DNA of 64,000 bases from Dactylosporangium roseum (GTDB lineage Bacteria > Actinomycetota > Actinomycetes > Mycobacteriales > Micromonosporaceae): contig NZ_CP073721.1 of assembly GCF_025264685.1 (NCBI RefSeq), positions 8,077,501 through 8,141,500 on the forward strand, read 5' to 3'. Within the stretch, counting starts at the first letter, position 1. Each line of letters starts with the position of its first letter. The notes below the pieces were generated by a model that worked only from the letters and a program-made list of their open reading frames with translations, was not told the DNA's origin and did no database searches. Of the stretch, positions 1 through 8,849 are shown piece after piece. The translations under genes were made by a program, and so were the position numbers.

Positions 1-121
1 CAGACGGACTGGTCGGGGCTGCGGCCGACACACGGGCGCGCGCACCTGACGTCGGTGCGAGCGAGCCGGGCACTCGAGCGCGTCCCGAGGAGGGGCCGTT
101 GGAGGCAGGCGTGGTGGGCAT
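1..121 (-). CDS. N-terminal fragment of an unidentified protein, cut by the window edge
   Basis: Reading leftward from an ATG at 121, about 40 codons are open to the window edge. The visible peptide (starting MPTTPASNGPSSGRARVPG) is rich in Pro, Ala, Ser, Gly and Arg, like the disordered cytoplasmic N-terminus of an actinobacterial membrane protein. The style recalls LytR-CpsA-Psr (LCP) cell-wall ligases, which would fit the sugar epimerase just upstream on the same strand, but no catalytic domain is visible. The gap to the epimerase stop is 70 bp. The start has only a weak GGTGG ribosome site. The family assignment is a guess. Confidence 0.4.
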   Translation of the reverse strand, partial: MPTTPASNGPSSGRARVPGSLAPTSGARARVSAAAPTSPS

Positions 122-191
122 GAAACCACCATACGAACCAGCCGTCGCACCGCCACGCAACCGCGGCTGGCGCGGCACGATCCGGGGAGAG

Positions 192-1160
192 TCACCGGGC
201 CTTGAAATACGCTACCGTGCGTGCGAGCCCTTCCTCGGGACCGACCAACGGCTCATATCCGAGCAGCTCACGGGCCTTTGTAAGGTCGGGACGCCGACGC
301 TCGGGGTCGTCGGCCGTGCGCGCGATGAGTGCCACCCGAGAGGTGCTGTCGGAAAGGCGCACGATCGTGTTCGCCAGCTCGAGCATGGTCATCTCGTGCT
401 CGGTGCCGCAGTTGATCGGGCCGGTGGCCGTCGAATCGAGGAGCAGCAGGATGCCCCGGACGAGATCGGACACGTAGCAGATCGACCGTGTCTGGGTGCC
501 CGAGCCGTGGACGGTGATCGGCTCGCCACGCAGCGCCTGGGTGATGAACGTCGGGATCGCCCGGCCGTCGTCGGGGCGCATGCGCTCGCCATAGGTGTTG
601 AAGATCCGCACGATGCCCACGTCGGCGCCGCGGCCACGGTGGTAGCCCATCGTGGCGGCCTCGGAGAAGCGCTTGGCCTCGTCGTAGACGCTGCGGATGC
701 CGATCGGGTTGACGTTGCCCCAGTAGGTCTCCGGCTGCGGATGGACCAGCGGGTCACCATAGGCCTCCGAGGTGGACGCCAGGATGAACCGGGCGCCGTC
801 GGCGACGGCCCGCTCCAGCAACTGGAGGGTCGCGAGCGAACCCACCCGCAGGATCTCCACGGGGAGCTGCTCGAAGTCGGTCGGGCTGGCCGGCGACGCG
901 AAGTGCATGATCGCGTCGAACCGCGCGCTCAGCGGCTCGACGGGCGGCAGCGGCTCGCTGACGTCCGCCTCGACGAGCGTGAATCGAGGGTGGTCGACCA
1001 GGCGTGCGACATTGTCCTTACTGCCGGTGATGAAATTGTCGACCGCCACCACGTGCGCGCCGCGCTCGATCAGGGCATCGGCGAGGTGAGACCCGACAAA
1101 TCCGGCTCCACCGGTGAGCAGAATCCGGTGCCCCTCGCCGTAACGCTGCGCAACGACCAT
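192..1160 (-). CDS. NAD-dependent epimerase/dehydratase, UDP-glucuronate decarboxylase-like
   Basis: This is an extended short-chain dehydrogenase of 322 residues. The Rossmann motif TGGAGFVGSH lies at residues 16-25, and the catalytic pair is Tyr159 and Lys163 in YDEAK. The segments FASPASP (87-93) and NPIGIRSVYDEAK (151-163) match UDP-glucuronate decarboxylase (UDP-xylose synthase) signatures better than UDP-glucose 4-epimerase, so the likely product is UDP-xylose or a related nucleotide sugar for surface glycans. The reading frame extends upstream to 1277 through the palindromic repeat at 1218-1292, but homology begins only after the ATG at 1160, so I chose that start. Substrate is inferred from motif similarity only. 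Confidence 0.8.
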   Translation of the reverse strand: MVVAQRYGEGHRILLTGGAGFVGSHLADALIERGAHVVAVDNFITGSKDNVARLVDHPRFTLVEADVSEPLPPVEPLSARFDAIMHFASPASPTDFEQLPVEILRVGSLATLQLLERAVADGARFILASTSEAYGDPLVHPQPETYWGNVNPIGIRSVYDEAKRFSEAATMGYHRGRGADVGIVRIFNTYGERMRPDDGRAIPTFITQALRGEPITVHGSGTQTRSICYVSDLVRGILLLLDSTATGPINCGTEHEMTMLELANTIVRLSDSTSRVALIARTADDPERRRPDLTKARELLGYEPLVGPEEGLARTVAYFKAR

Positions 1161-1217
1161 GAGCAACAGCCTAACGCCTGCCGGGGACCGGCCCCGCGCG
1201 CCGACCCCGCCGATGGT

Positions 1218-1292
1218 GTTGATCTTGCAGTTGTGGTGCCTTGACACTCCCAACTTGTCCGGGTTTGTCGGCACCACAACTGCAAGATCAAC
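1218..1292. repeat. Palindromic repeat family A, copy 1
   Basis: Two perfect 23-bp arms (1218-1240 and 1270-1292, starting GTTGATCTTGCAGTTG) flank a 29-bp asymmetric spacer ending TTGTCCGGGTTTGTC. The element fills the gap between the symporter gene and the epimerase gene, both on the minus strand. A second copy in the opposite orientation, with the same spacer half, lies at 31295-31374. There is no T-tract, so it is better seen as a dispersed REP/MITE-like element than as a simple terminator, although the RNA hairpin would be very stable. Confidence 0.85.
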
Positions 1293-1306
1293 GCCGAAAT
1301 GGGGGG

Positions 1307-3070
1307 TTAGTGTGCGCCGGCGCCGGTCATTGAACGGGCTTCCAGTTCCGCGAACTTGTCCGGGTCGCGCTCCTTGCTGGTGAGTGCGCCGATCGCGGCG
1401 AAGATGAACCCGATCGGGATCGAGATCAGACCCGGGTTCTCCAGCGGGATCGGCGCCGCCGTGGTGCAGCTAAACAGCGCCGTCGCGTTGGAGACCGCCT
1501 TCGACTCCTTCGCCACGCCGCAGGTCTTCGCCTGCGCTGCGGTGAGCGTCGCCGGGGTGCGCGCGTCGCTGACGCCGCCCCAGGCGATCGGGCTCAACAG
1601 CACCACGCCGACCGCGGACAGCAGACCGGCGTAGATGCCCCAGGTCGCGCCCCGGGTGTTGAACCGCTTCCAGAAGAGCGAGAACAGGATCGCCGGCAGG
1701 TTGGCCGACGCGGCGATCGCGAACGCCAGCGCGACGAGGAAGGCCACGTTGAGGTTGCGGGCGAAGACGCCGAGGACGATCGCCACCGCGCCGATGACGA
1801 ACGCGGCGTACCGGGCGACGACGACCTCCTGCCGCTCGGTCGTCTGGCCGCGCTTGACCACGTTGGCGTAGAGGTCGTGTGCCAGCGAGGAGGACGACGC
1901 CAGGGTGAGGCCGGCGACGACCGCCAGGATGGTGGCGAAGGCGACGGCGGCGATGACCGCCAGGAGCAGCGATCCGCCGAAGTCGCCGCCGAGGTAGCGC
2001 TTCCCGAGCGCTTCGGCGAGCTGTGGTGCCGCCGTGTTGCCGCCTGGGTCCTGGGCCAGGATGGCCTGCCGGCCGACCAGCGCCGCGGCGCCGAAGCCCA
2101 GGGCCAGGGTCATCAGGTAGAAGACGCCGATGATGCCGATCGCCCAGACCACGCTCTTCCGGGCCGCCTTGGCGTTCGGCACCGTGTAGAAGCGGATCAG
2201 GATGTGCGGCAGGCCGGCGGTGCCGAGCACCAGGGCGAGACCGAGCGAGATCAGGTCGAGCTTGCTCGCCAGTGTCGCGGCGGCATTGCCGGCGAACTCA
2301 CGGCCGTAGCGCAGGCCGGGCTCGAGGAACGCCTCGGGCGGGGTGCGGCCGGACTTGGCGGCCGCCTCGCCGAGCAGGGACGACAGGTTGAACTTGAAGG
2401 CGGCGAACACCAGCAGCGTCAGGAGCAGCGCGCCGATCATCAGCATGAACGCCTTGACGATCTGGACGTAGGTCGTGCCCTTCATGCCACCGACCGTCAC
2501 GTACACGATCATCAGCACGCCGATGAGAGCGATCGTCACGATCTTCGCGGTCTCGGCGCTCATCCCGAGGAACGTGTCCCCGGCCTTGATGCCGAGCAAC
2601 AGTGCCACCAGAGCGCCGGCGCCGACCATCTGGGCGAGCAGGTAGAAGATCGAGACCACGATCGTGGAGATGGATCCGGCGGTACGGACGGGTGCCTGCC
2701 GCATGCGGAAGGCGAGCACGTCGGCCATGGTGTAGCGGCCGGAGTTGCGCATCAGCTCGGCCACCAGCAACAGGGCCACCAGCCAGGCGACCAGGAAGCC
2801 GATGGAGTACAGGAAGCCGTCGTAGCCGTTGAGCGCGATGAGGCCGGCGATGCCGAGGAAGCTCGCCGCCGACATGTAGTCGCCGCCGATCGCCATGCCG
2901 TTCTGGAAGCCGGTGAACGACCGGCCGCCGGCGTAGAAGTCGGCCGCGCTGCGCGTCTGGCGGCTGGCCCAGACGGTGATCCCGAGCGTGACCGCGACCA
3001 GCACGACAAAGAGCGTCAGCGTCAGCGTGCGGGTCGTGGTCGCGGACACCGCGAGGTAGGTCTCGCTCAC
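1307..3070 (-). CDS. Sodium:solute symporter, cation/acetate (ActP/MctC-like)
   Basis: This 587-residue membrane protein has about 13 hydrophobic helices and SSS-family hallmarks: an N-terminal TRSAADFYAGGR segment, GDYMSAASFLG near residue 65, and conserved glycine-rich transmembrane stretches. ActP-type members import acetate, pyruvate or propionate with sodium or protons. An Ala/Thr-rich loop containing two cysteines (TCGVAKESK and LFSCTTAAP) lies near residues 515-545. The gene starts with GTG at 3070 in a GTGA overlap with the stop of the DUF485 gene, so the two are translationally coupled. Exact substrate is not determinable. A second paralogous pair is at 6680-8763. Confidence 0.9.
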   Translation of the reverse strand: MSETYLAVSATTTRTLTLTLFVVLVAVTLGITVWASRQTRSAADFYAGGRSFTGFQNGMAIGGDYMSAASFLGIAGLIALNGYDGFLYSIGFLVAWLVALLLVAELMRNSGRYTMADVLAFRMRQAPVRTAGSISTIVVSIFYLLAQMVGAGALVALLLGIKAGDTFLGMSAETAKIVTIALIGVLMIVYVTVGGMKGTTYVQIVKAFMLMIGALLLTLLVFAAFKFNLSSLLGEAAAKSGRTPPEAFLEPGLRYGREFAGNAAATLASKLDLISLGLALVLGTAGLPHILIRFYTVPNAKAARKSVVWAIGIIGVFYLMTLALGFGAAALVGRQAILAQDPGGNTAAPQLAEALGKRYLGGDFGGSLLLAVIAAVAFATILAVVAGLTLASSSSLAHDLYANVVKRGQTTERQEVVVARYAAFVIGAVAIVLGVFARNLNVAFLVALAFAIAASANLPAILFSLFWKRFNTRGATWGIYAGLLSAVGVVLLSPIAWGGVSDARTPATLTAAQAKTCGVAKESKAVSNATALFSCTTAAPIPLENPGLISIPIGFIFAAIGALTSKERDPDKFAELEARSMTGAGAH

Positions 3071-3411
3071 TGCTCGCCTCCCTCGATCTTCACGCGCAGG
3101 TCGTCGGCGAGCGGGTCGATCTTGCGGTCGGCGTACCGCGCGTACAGCCAGGCGATCAGGAACGTCGACACGAACTGCAACAGCCCGAAGATCAGCGCGA
3201 TGTTGACGTGACCGACGACCTTCGTGCTCATGAAGCCACGGGCGTAGGCGGACAGCAGGACGTACAGCGCGTACCAGACGAGGAACGCGGCGGACACGGG
3301 GAACACGAACCGCCGCAGGGCGCGGCGCAGTGCGTCGAACTCCGGTGTGCGGGCCACCGCGACGTATCGGTTCTCGTCGGTGCCCGCGGGCACCGGTGTC
3401 TCGGTGCTCAT
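3067..3411 (-). CDS. DUF485 small membrane protein (YjcH-like), symporter partner
   Basis: This is a 114-residue protein with two transmembrane helices (about residues 42-62 and 76-96) and the DUF485 pattern of a conserved charged N-terminal stretch (TPEFDALRRALRRFVFP) before helix 1. DUF485 proteins sit beside ActP-type symporters in many bacteria and are thought to be accessory subunits. The open frame reaches 3543, but the ATG at 3411 gives the family-like N-terminus (MSTETPVPAG). Upstream lies 144 bp with no gene, the likely promoter region of this two-gene operon. Confidence 0.85.
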   Translation of the reverse strand: MSTETPVPAGTDENRYVAVARTPEFDALRRALRRFVFPVSAAFLVWYALYVLLSAYARGFMSTKVVGHVNIALIFGLLQFVSTFLIAWLYARYADRKIDPLADDLRVKIEGGEQ

Positions 3412-3555
3412 GGGGGGATCACCACCTGCCGGTTGGGGTGTAAGTACGCGCACGGTAGGGACCCGGCAGGCAGCGGTGAAGATCTCCGCCTGGCAGGGGT
3501 CCGGCGGTGCGCCCAGCGGCAGGATGGGTGCGCCCGGTGACACCCGTCACACCGC

Positions 3556-4068
3556 TTACCGGCGATACCTCCCCCGCTCGTGGATGAGCGGCGCGCCCGC
3601 CTCTTCGATATCGATGTGCTCGATCGTCCCCTCGACGAGCAGCGACCAGCCGAGCGGCCGCGCACCGTCGAACCGGCAGCCGGCCCACGTCCGGCCCGGC
3701 TGCACCGGCCCCCAGTCGGTCTGCCGCCAGTCACCGGTGGCGAACAGGCCGCCCGGTGCGGGCATGAGCCCGGCGAACCGGTCGGCGAGCTGCTGGTCGT
3801 CGGCGCCCAGCAGGGTGACGGCGAACCGCCCGCCGCGCTCCAGCACCGGCCAGAGGTCGCTCTCGTCGTCGACCAGCCCCACCACGCGGCCCGGGTCGCC
3901 GTCGACGACAAGCGTCGATGACACGGTGAGTCCGACGCTGGGGTTCGCCGTCCACAGCGTGACGGCGGCGGGCAGCCGGCCGCGCAGGCGCCGCACCGGC
4001 GAGCGCTGGTCCTCCGGGGTGGCGAACGGATCCGAGGCGTGGATGTTCACCGCACCATTGTCGGACAT
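3556..4068 (-). CDS. Flavin-reductase-like (FMN-binding split barrel) protein
   Basis: The 170-residue protein resembles the flavin reductase-like split-barrel family: an early PAAVTLWTA strand, a central SSTLVVDGDPGRVVGLVDDESD segment in the FMN phosphate-binding region, and later FAVTLLGADDQQLADRFAG, a common signature of this fold. Such proteins reduce flavins or act as the oxidoreductase partner of monooxygenases. No monooxygenase is nearby. It follows the ABC permease gene by 21 bp on the same strand and may be the last gene of that transcription unit. Physiological substrate unknown. Confidence 0.7.
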   Translation of the reverse strand: MSDNGAVNIHASDPFATPEDQRSPVRRLRGRLPAAVTLWTANPSVGLTVSSTLVVDGDPGRVVGLVDDESDLWPVLERGGRFAVTLLGADDQQLADRFAGLMPAPGGLFATGDWRQTDWGPVQPGRTWAGCRFDGARPLGWSLLVEGTIEHIDIEEAGAPLIHERGRYRR

Positions 4069-4089
4069 GACCGGTGTGTACGGACCGGC

Positions 4090-5874
4090 CTACGCCTTCT
4101 TCGGCGTAACCGCCACCAGCACCTCCGGCGCGCGGCGCTCCAGCAGGTGCCCGGCGACCCGGGTGCCGACCCACGCCAGCGCGAAGCCCCAGATCAGGCC
4201 CGCCGGCAGGATGAGCCAGCTCAGGGCGGCGGGCAGCAGCGCGAACGCGACGGTCAGCGGCGCCGTGAGCACCCACGTGACGATCATGCTGACCAACGAG
4301 AGCAGGCTCTTGACGCTGCCCCGGCCGGTGTTCATCGCGAACGGGTTGTTCGTGTCCGGCATCGGATACGGCGCGATCACCGACATGATGCCCGCGGCGC
4401 CGACGGAGATGCCGAACGCGCACAGGCCGACGCCGAGCGCCGCCGGTAGCTGCGCCGCGTGGCCGGTGAGCACCGAGACCACGACGGTGCCCCCGGCGAG
4501 CAGCGGGAAGGTGAGGATGCCGACGCCGAGCGCGCGGGCGGCCAGCTCGACCTGGCCCGGCACGTTGGTAAGCATGTGCAGCGCATAGGCGGTGCCGTCG
4601 TTGCCGAACTGGTTGACCAGCACCAGCCCGACGAACGCACCGGCGAAGAGCAGCGAGTAGACCAGCGCGTTGTCGCTGAGCCCGCCGGCGGTGCCCGCAC
4701 CCGGCCCGGTCGCCGAGCCGCCGGCCCGGGTGCCGAACGTGAAGGCGAACGGGATGACGATCGACGCGGCCAGGAGGGAGATCAGGCTGGCGCGGCGGCG
4801 CGGGTCGCGCAGCCAGTACCGGATCTCGCGGGCCAACAGGCCGGCGAAGCGGCCGGTGGGCAGGAGCCGCACGACGCCGGGCAGGAACGTGTGCACCGGG
4901 CGGCCGGTCGGCGCGGCCTTCCGTGCCGCACCCGGGCCCGACGTGGTGCCGAGCATCGCCGACTCGATCGTCCGCAGCCACCACCACAGCAGCGCGGCCA
5001 CCCCGGCCACGCCGATGAGCAGCCGGGCCGCCACGAGCGCCCAGTCGCCGTCGATGGCGTCGAGATAGGCGACGTACGGCGCGGCCAGCGGGGTCCAGGA
5101 CAGGATCTCGGCGATGGTCGTGGCCTGCTTCGACTCGCCGTGCCGCACGATCGCGAACATAAGCTGGAACAGCGGGTTGCAGGAGATGCCGAGCAGGGCG
5201 ATGAGCAGGGCGGCCAGGTCACGGACCCGGCGCGACCGCAGCATCCGGGCGAACGCGCTGGTCACCGCGCGGCTGGCGGCGACGCACAGGGCGAGGCCAA
5301 CGAGCGAGCCGACCACTGCGACGGCCCCGGCGGCGATCCCGCCGTCGCCGATCGCGCCGATCAGCGAGCCGAGTGTGGCGAGGAACGTGACGACCGGCGG
5401 GATGCCGACGAACGCGGCTGCGAGCATGCCGAGCACCAGCGTGCGGCGGGGCACCGGCAGCAGTGCGAACCGGGCCGGGTCGAGCGTCTCGTCGACGCCG
5501 AAGAACAGCAGCGGGAGGAAGACCCAGGCGAGGACCACACCGGCGCCGGCCAGCGCGGCGACCACCCGGCGGAGGTCGCCGCCCGCGATGCTGCTGCCGG
5601 CGAACGCGGTGAAGCCGATGAACGCCATCCACAGGCCGAGCAGCGCGCCGAGGACGAACAGGATCAGCCGCGAGTGCCGGCCGAACCAGCGGGACTTCTG
5701 GTCGCCTCGGTGACGGCGGCCCGGACGGAGGCTGTTGCGCAGGATGCGCAGCTTGAGCCGGACGAAGTAGCTGACCTTGGGCCGGCCGGCGGCGACCGGA
5801 ACGGCCGGCGCCTCGACCGGTGCGGTCCGCTGGGCGGGAATGTACGGTTCGGGCGGCGGTGGTGTCACAGCCAC
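4090..5874 (-). CDS. ABC transporter permease, large multispanning
   Basis: This 594-residue protein has a Pro-rich cytoplasmic N-terminus (about 30 residues) followed by roughly 12 hydrophobic helices with soluble Arg-rich loops near residues 40-55, 340-365 and 575-594. It pairs with the ATP-binding protein encoded immediately upstream, with which it overlaps by 10 bp. GTG at 5874 has a GGAG five bases upstream; a second GTG at 5868 would make a GTGA overlap and is the alternative start. The architecture resembles ABC-2-type exporters of unknown cargo. No substrate-binding protein is present, which supports export. Confidence 0.8.
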   Translation of the reverse strand: MAVTPPPPEPYIPAQRTAPVEAPAVPVAAGRPKVSYFVRLKLRILRNSLRPGRRHRGDQKSRWFGRHSRLILFVLGALLGLWMAFIGFTAFAGSSIAGGDLRRVVAALAGAGVVLAWVFLPLLFFGVDETLDPARFALLPVPRRTLVLGMLAAAFVGIPPVVTFLATLGSLIGAIGDGGIAAGAVAVVGSLVGLALCVAASRAVTSAFARMLRSRRVRDLAALLIALLGISCNPLFQLMFAIVRHGESKQATTIAEILSWTPLAAPYVAYLDAIDGDWALVAARLLIGVAGVAALLWWWLRTIESAMLGTTSGPGAARKAAPTGRPVHTFLPGVVRLLPTGRFAGLLAREIRYWLRDPRRRASLISLLAASIVIPFAFTFGTRAGGSATGPGAGTAGGLSDNALVYSLLFAGAFVGLVLVNQFGNDGTAYALHMLTNVPGQVELAARALGVGILTFPLLAGGTVVVSVLTGHAAQLPAALGVGLCAFGISVGAAGIMSVIAPYPMPDTNNPFAMNTGRGSVKSLLSLVSMIVTWVLTAPLTVAFALLPAALSWLILPAGLIWGFALAWVGTRVAGHLLERRAPEVLVAVTPKKA

Positions 5875-6629
5875 GAGAGCTCCGCGCCGGTCGCCACCCG
5901 GCCGCCGACGACGTCGACGAAGACGTCCTCCAGCTCGCGCCCGCCGCGGACCTCGTCGATCGTGCCGACGACCTTGATCTGGCCGTCGGCGAGGATCGCG
6001 ATGTGCGTGCAGAGGCGCTCGACGACCTCCATGACGTGGCTGGAGAAGATCACCGTGCCGCCGTTGCGGACGTATCGGATCAGGATGTCGCGGATGAGCG
6101 CGCCGGAAACCGGATCGACCGCCTCGAACGGCTCGTCGAGCACCAGCAGGCGCGGAGCGTGCAGCATCGCGCAGGCCAGGCCGATCTTCTTCCTCATGCC
6201 GGCCGAGTAGTCGACGACCAGCGTGCGACCCGCGTCGGCGAGGCCCAGCACGTCGAGCAGCTCCGCCGCGCGGGTGTCGATCACGTCCTGCGGCAGGCCG
6301 CGGAGCAGGCCGGTGTACGCGAGCAGCTCACTGCCGGAGAGCCGGTCGAACATACGGGCCGAGTCGGGCAGCGCGCCGAGGCGCCGCTTGGCCTCCACCG
6401 GGTCGGACCAGACGTCGTGGCCGAGCACATAGGCGTGGCCGGCGTCCGGGCGCAGCAGGCCGACCGCCATGGACAGGGAGGTCGTCTTGCCGGCTCCGTT
6501 GGGACCGAGCAGGCCGAAGAACGATCCGGTCGGGACGTCGAGATCGACCCCGGCGACCGCGACCTTGTCCTCGAAACGCTTGGTGAGCCCCCGCAGCGCG
6601 AGGGCCGAATCCGGCTCCCGATCCGTCAC
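5865..6629 (-). CDS. ABC transporter ATP-binding protein (exporter type)
   Basis: This 254-residue ATPase has Walker A GPNGAGKTT at 42-50, a signature loop in the form YSAGMRKK near 145, and Walker B LLVLDEPFEAVDP near 170. The Leu/Ser-Gly-Gly-Gln signature is altered to YSAGM, a change common in ABC-2 exporters of the CcmA/BcrA type. GTG at 6629 is the chosen start because family similarity begins there (VTDREPDSALALRGLTKRF). The open frame further upstream runs through the symporter 3' end and the 9-bp repeats. It forms a two-gene exporter with the permease that follows. Confidence 0.88.
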   Translation of the reverse strand: MTDREPDSALALRGLTKRFEDKVAVAGVDLDVPTGSFFGLLGPNGAGKTTSLSMAVGLLRPDAGHAYVLGHDVWSDPVEAKRRLGALPDSARMFDRLSGSELLAYTGLLRGLPQDVIDTRAAELLDVLGLADAGRTLVVDYSAGMRKKIGLACAMLHAPRLLVLDEPFEAVDPVSGALIRDILIRYVRNGGTVIFSSHVMEVVERLCTHIAILADGQIKVVGTIDEVRGGRELEDVFVDVVGGRVATGAELSWL

Positions 6630-6650
6630 AGTCCGACCGTAGGTCACACC

Positions 6651-6683
6651 CGCCACCCCCGCCACCCCCGCTACCCCCGCTAC
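6651..6683. repeat. Tandem 9-bp repeat between symporter and ABC genes
   Basis: There are nearly four copies of a CGCCACCCC/CGCTACCCC unit. The last overlaps the TAG stop of the second symporter (6680-6682). The block occupies most of the 50-bp spacer before the ABC ATPase start. It looks like a slippage-prone microsatellite. Confidence 0.8.
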
Positions 6684-8377
6684 ATGCGCAGCGCATCCGG
6701 CGCGTGCAGGCGAAGCATGATCGCTCCGACCCCGGAGGGCAAGCGGTGCCTGGTGAACAGCGACACCGAGATCATCACCAGGAACGCCAACGGCACCGAC
6801 CACGCCGCGGGCTGGGTGGTGAGCACGCCGGCCCAGCCGTCCAGCGGCCCGCCGAGGACCGTGAGCAGTACCGCCGAGGCCGCCGCCCCGCCGCCGACGA
6901 CGATGCCGGCCGCGGCGCCGACCGCGGTGAGCCCGCGCCACCAGATGCCGAGCACGAGCAGCGGGCAGAAGCTCGACGCGGCCACGGCGAACGCCAGCCC
7001 GACGACCTGCGAGACGTCGAGGCTCGCGACGAACAGGGCGAGCAGCAGCGGCACCACCCCGGCGACCAGCGCCGACCGGCGGAAGTCACGGACGGAGCCG
7101 TGGCCGAGGACGTCGGTGGACAGCACACCGGCGACGCTGGTGAGCAGCCCGGAGGAGGCGGAGAGGAAGGCGGCGAACGCACCGGCGGCGACCAGCGCAC
7201 TGAGCAGTTGGCCGGTGATCCCGTTGCCGAGCGCGGCCGCGGGCAGCAGTAGGACGACGGCGTCGGTGTTGCCGGTCATGAGCAGTTGCGGGGTGTAGAT
7301 GCGGCCGAGGACGCCGTAGAGGGTCGGGGTGAGGTAGAAGACGCCGACCATGCCGAGGACGACCATGGTGGTCCGCCGGGCGGCGGCGCCGTCGGGGTTG
7401 GTGTAGAAGCGGACCAGCACGTGCGGCAGGCCCATGGTGCCCAGGAAGGTGGCGAGGATCAGCGAGTAGGTGGCGAACAGTCCCTGCGAGTGGTCACCCG
7501 GCAGCAGCCACTCGGCGGGGCTGTCGCTCGACACCGCGGCGACCGTCGGGAGGGCGGCGTCGGCGGGGAAGGCAAGCGTCGCACCTTCGGCGATGACATG
7601 CTCACCCGGCGTGAGAGTGACGGGTCCGTCGATCTGCCGGTCGTCGAGTTTGCCGTGGATCGTCACCGCAGTCGGCTCGCCGACGGTGAGGGTGGTCGAG
7701 TCGTCGACGACGACGTTCGTCGCCGCCGGGAAGCGTGGGCCGTCCGGCGCGGTCAACGCGGGACGGCCGTCGGCCTGCCACTGCATGAGCAGGAAGACGA
7801 AGGGCACGGCGAGGGCGGTGAGCTTCAGCCAGTACTGGAACGCCTGGACGAACGTGATCGACCGCATGCCGCCGAGTGCGACGTTGAGCGTGACCACCAC
7901 GCCGACGAGGAACGCGCCCAGCGCGTAGGGGGCGCCGGTGACCGTCTGCAGCGTGAGGCCGGCTCCCTGCAGTTGCGGCACCAGGTACAGCCAGCCGATG
8001 AACATGACGAACGCGGTGGCGAGCTTGCGCAGCCGCTTGGAGCGCAGGCGGACCTCGCAGAAGTCGGGCAGCGTGAAGGCGCCCGAGCGGCGTAGCGGGG
8101 CGGCGACGAACAGCAGCAGCGCCAGGTAGCCGGCGGCGAAGCCGACCGGATACCAGAGCACGTCGACGCCGTGCTTGAGCACCAGCCCGGCCACGCCGAG
8201 GAAGCTCGCCGCGGAGAGGTACTCGCCGCTGATCGCGGCGGCGTTCCAGCTCGGGCTCACCATGCGCGAGGCGACCAGGAAGTCCGACGTGGTACGGGCG
8301 AGCCGCAATCCGTAGATCCCGATGGCGACGGTGGTGAGGGTGACGGCGACGACGGCGGGCAGCGCGTACGAACTCAT
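6680..8377 (-). CDS. Sodium:solute symporter (SSS family), second copy with soluble insertion
   Basis: This 565-residue SSS transporter is paralogous to the protein at 1307-3070, sharing the GEYLSAASFLGVAGL segment (residues 51-65), the DFCEVRLRSKRLRKLAT region, the NVALGGMRSITFVQ helix and the ATFLGTMGLPHVLVRFYTNP block. Between helices, residues about 202-300 form a polar segment rich in Val, Thr, Asp and Pro, a predicted soluble beta-rich loop that the first copy does not show in this form. The gene starts at ATG 8377 in an ATGA overlap with the upstream DUF485-like gene, marking a coupled pair. Likely a monocarboxylate or acetate importer. Confidence 0.88.
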   Translation of the reverse strand: MSSYALPAVVAVTLTTVAIGIYGLRLARTTSDFLVASRMVSPSWNAAAISGEYLSAASFLGVAGLVLKHGVDVLWYPVGFAAGYLALLLFVAAPLRRSGAFTLPDFCEVRLRSKRLRKLATAFVMFIGWLYLVPQLQGAGLTLQTVTGAPYALGAFLVGVVVTLNVALGGMRSITFVQAFQYWLKLTALAVPFVFLLMQWQADGRPALTAPDGPRFPAATNVVVDDSTTLTVGEPTAVTIHGKLDDRQIDGPVTLTPGEHVIAEGATLAFPADAALPTVAAVSSDSPAEWLLPGDHSQGLFATYSLILATFLGTMGLPHVLVRFYTNPDGAAARRTTMVVLGMVGVFYLTPTLYGVLGRIYTPQLLMTGNTDAVVLLLPAAALGNGITGQLLSALVAAGAFAAFLSASSGLLTSVAGVLSTDVLGHGSVRDFRRSALVAGVVPLLLALFVASLDVSQVVGLAFAVAASSFCPLLVLGIWWRGLTAVGAAAGIVVGGGAAASAVLLTVLGGPLDGWAGVLTTQPAAWSVPLAFLVMISVSLFTRHRLPSGVGAIMLRLHAPDALRM

Positions 8378-8763
8378 GGCTGCTGCTGTCCGCCCCGGTC
8401 CTCGACCAGGGCGACGAACTCCTGCTCGTTGCGCTCGGCGAGGTGCACATAGACGGCGCCGACCAGGCACAGGAACGGGTAGGCCAGCACGCCCAGCAGC
8501 AGCCACGGCAGCGAGACGCCGAAGAGGTGGGCGCGGGCGACCGCGGGCGCGGCCGCGAACAACAGCGGCAGCCCGCCGAGCCCCACCGCGACCACGGCGG
8601 CGAGCCGGACGGCGACCGCGAGCTGGGCCCGCACGAGGCCACGGGCGAGCGCGGCACCCACCGGGCTCTGCTCCTCGAGCTCCACGCGGGTCCGCGCCGG
8701 GTCGATGCGGGTGCGGGCGACGTCGCCGAGCACCACGCGGACACGCGGCCGGGGCGGATCCAT
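8374..8763 (-). CDS. DUF485-like small membrane protein, partner of second symporter
   Basis: The 129-residue protein has two hydrophobic helices (about residues 48-70 and 82-106) after a charged N-terminus (RTRIDPARTRVELEEQS). Its position immediately before an SSS gene and its two-helix layout match the DUF485/symporter arrangement at 3067-3411, though sequence similarity is weaker. I took ATG 8763 as start. Longer frames upstream cross the terminator hairpin at 8796-8834 and are not credible. Likely a small accessory subunit in the cytoplasmic membrane. Confidence 0.75.
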   Translation of the reverse strand: MDPPRPRVRVVLGDVARTRIDPARTRVELEEQSPVGAALARGLVRAQLAVAVRLAAVVAVGLGGLPLLFAAAPAVARAHLFGVSLPWLLLGVLAYPFLCLVGAVYVHLAERNEQEFVALVEDRGGQQQP

Positions 8764-8795
8764 GGTGCGCAGTCTCGCAACGCTCGCGAAACAAA

Positions 8796-8834
8796 AGCAA
8801 GGCCGACGTCCCCCGTCCGAACGTCGGCCTTGCT
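8796..8834 (-). terminator. Rho-independent terminator of the DUF4173-type gene
   Basis: Arms of 14 bp (8796-8809 and 8821-8834, AGCAAGGCCGACGT and its complement) with an 11-base loop. On the minus strand the hairpin is followed by TTTTGTTT, a good U-tract. It lies 15 bp past the stop at 8850. Confidence 0.85.
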
Positions 8835-8849
8835 CGATCGCCGAACCCT

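Noticed and set aside
1877..3211. 444-codon open frame on the plus strand
   Set aside because: Antisense to the first symporter gene; Gly/Glu/Asp/Gln-rich shadow.
6651..6683. Possible CRISPR-like repeat
   Set aside because: Nine-bp units are adjacent without spacers; a microsatellite, not an array. The 12-bp units at 10525 are coding repeats.
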